From the NCBI GenBank assembly GCA_027596945.1, contig JADGJH010000429.1, positions 1-18,767 on the forward strand: DNA of 18,767 nt. The letters are read 5' to 3'. The notes beneath the pieces are model-generated. The model was not told the DNA's origin. It was given only the letters and a program-made list of their open reading frames with translations, and ran no database searches. Below are positions 18,751 through 18,767 of this stretch, piece by piece. The stretch's first letter is position 1; every line of letters begins with the position of its first letter. Made by a program: the position numbers and the translations under genes. The DNA comes from Physocladia obscura. Taxonomy: Eukaryota; Chytridiomycota; Chytridiomycetes; Chytridiales; Chytriomycetaceae.

Positions 18751-18767
18751 TATAGAGTTTCAGGATC

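Noticed and set aside
1..18767. tRNA, rRNA, CRISPR array or bacterial-type operator or terminator
   Set aside because: No cloverleaf with a convincing T-loop, no regularly spaced repeats and no rRNA core sequence were seen; the gene structure is eukaryotic.

Overview
The window reads as nuclear DNA of an early-diverging fungus, most likely a zoosporic chytrid (inference). It has intron-rich genes (introns mostly 47-77 nt), a Gcn4-type bZIP factor, a fungal DUF1769/Duc1-like protein, rhodopsin-like 7TM receptors in tandem, and an ALC1/CHD1L remodeler, a gene I would not expect in yeasts. All host genes lie on the minus strand. Only a decayed LINE lies on the plus strand.

Layout in minus-strand transcription order. 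18.77-18.25 kb: an orphan, broken coding fragment. 18.25-15.39 kb: a decayed, 5'-truncated LINE (RT, RNase H, C-terminal zinc-knuckle-like remnant) on the plus strand, very rich in A and poor in G. 15.17-11.36 kb: a 14-exon ALC1/CHD1L-type Snf2 ATPase with a macro domain and an added C-terminal BRCT domain. 11.32-7.99 kb: three tandem 7TM receptor genes sharing one phase-1 intron; the first and third are intact and the middle one is a pseudogene. Gaps here are very small: 44 nt from the ALC1 stop to the first receptor, and 31 nt from that receptor to the pseudogene. 7.99-6.79 kb: a non-coding stretch holding four small upstream ATG-initiated frames and two TGACTC (Gcn4-type) sites, next to the bZIP gene. 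6.79-5.98 kb: the two-exon bZIP gene. 5.88-4.79 kb: the two-exon DUF1769 gene, 103 nt after the bZIP stop. 4.78-2.69 kb: AT-rich with only weak open frames. 2.69-0.54 kb: a decayed Crinkler/RHS-type P-loop NTPase remnant. 0.54-0 kb: AT-rich, no gene seen.

The gene models were built by hand from translated frames, GT/GC...AG boundaries and family alignments recalled from knowledge. Each intact model gives a length divisible by three and restores family motifs across its splice junctions. The most notable points are the BRCT-fused ALC1, its highly diverse donor sites including a GC-AG intron, the near-gapless ALC1-receptor array, the Gcn4-like leader, and the decayed CR-type NTPase. The bZIP and DUF1769 genes sit in a GC-rich island inside otherwise AT-rich DNA.
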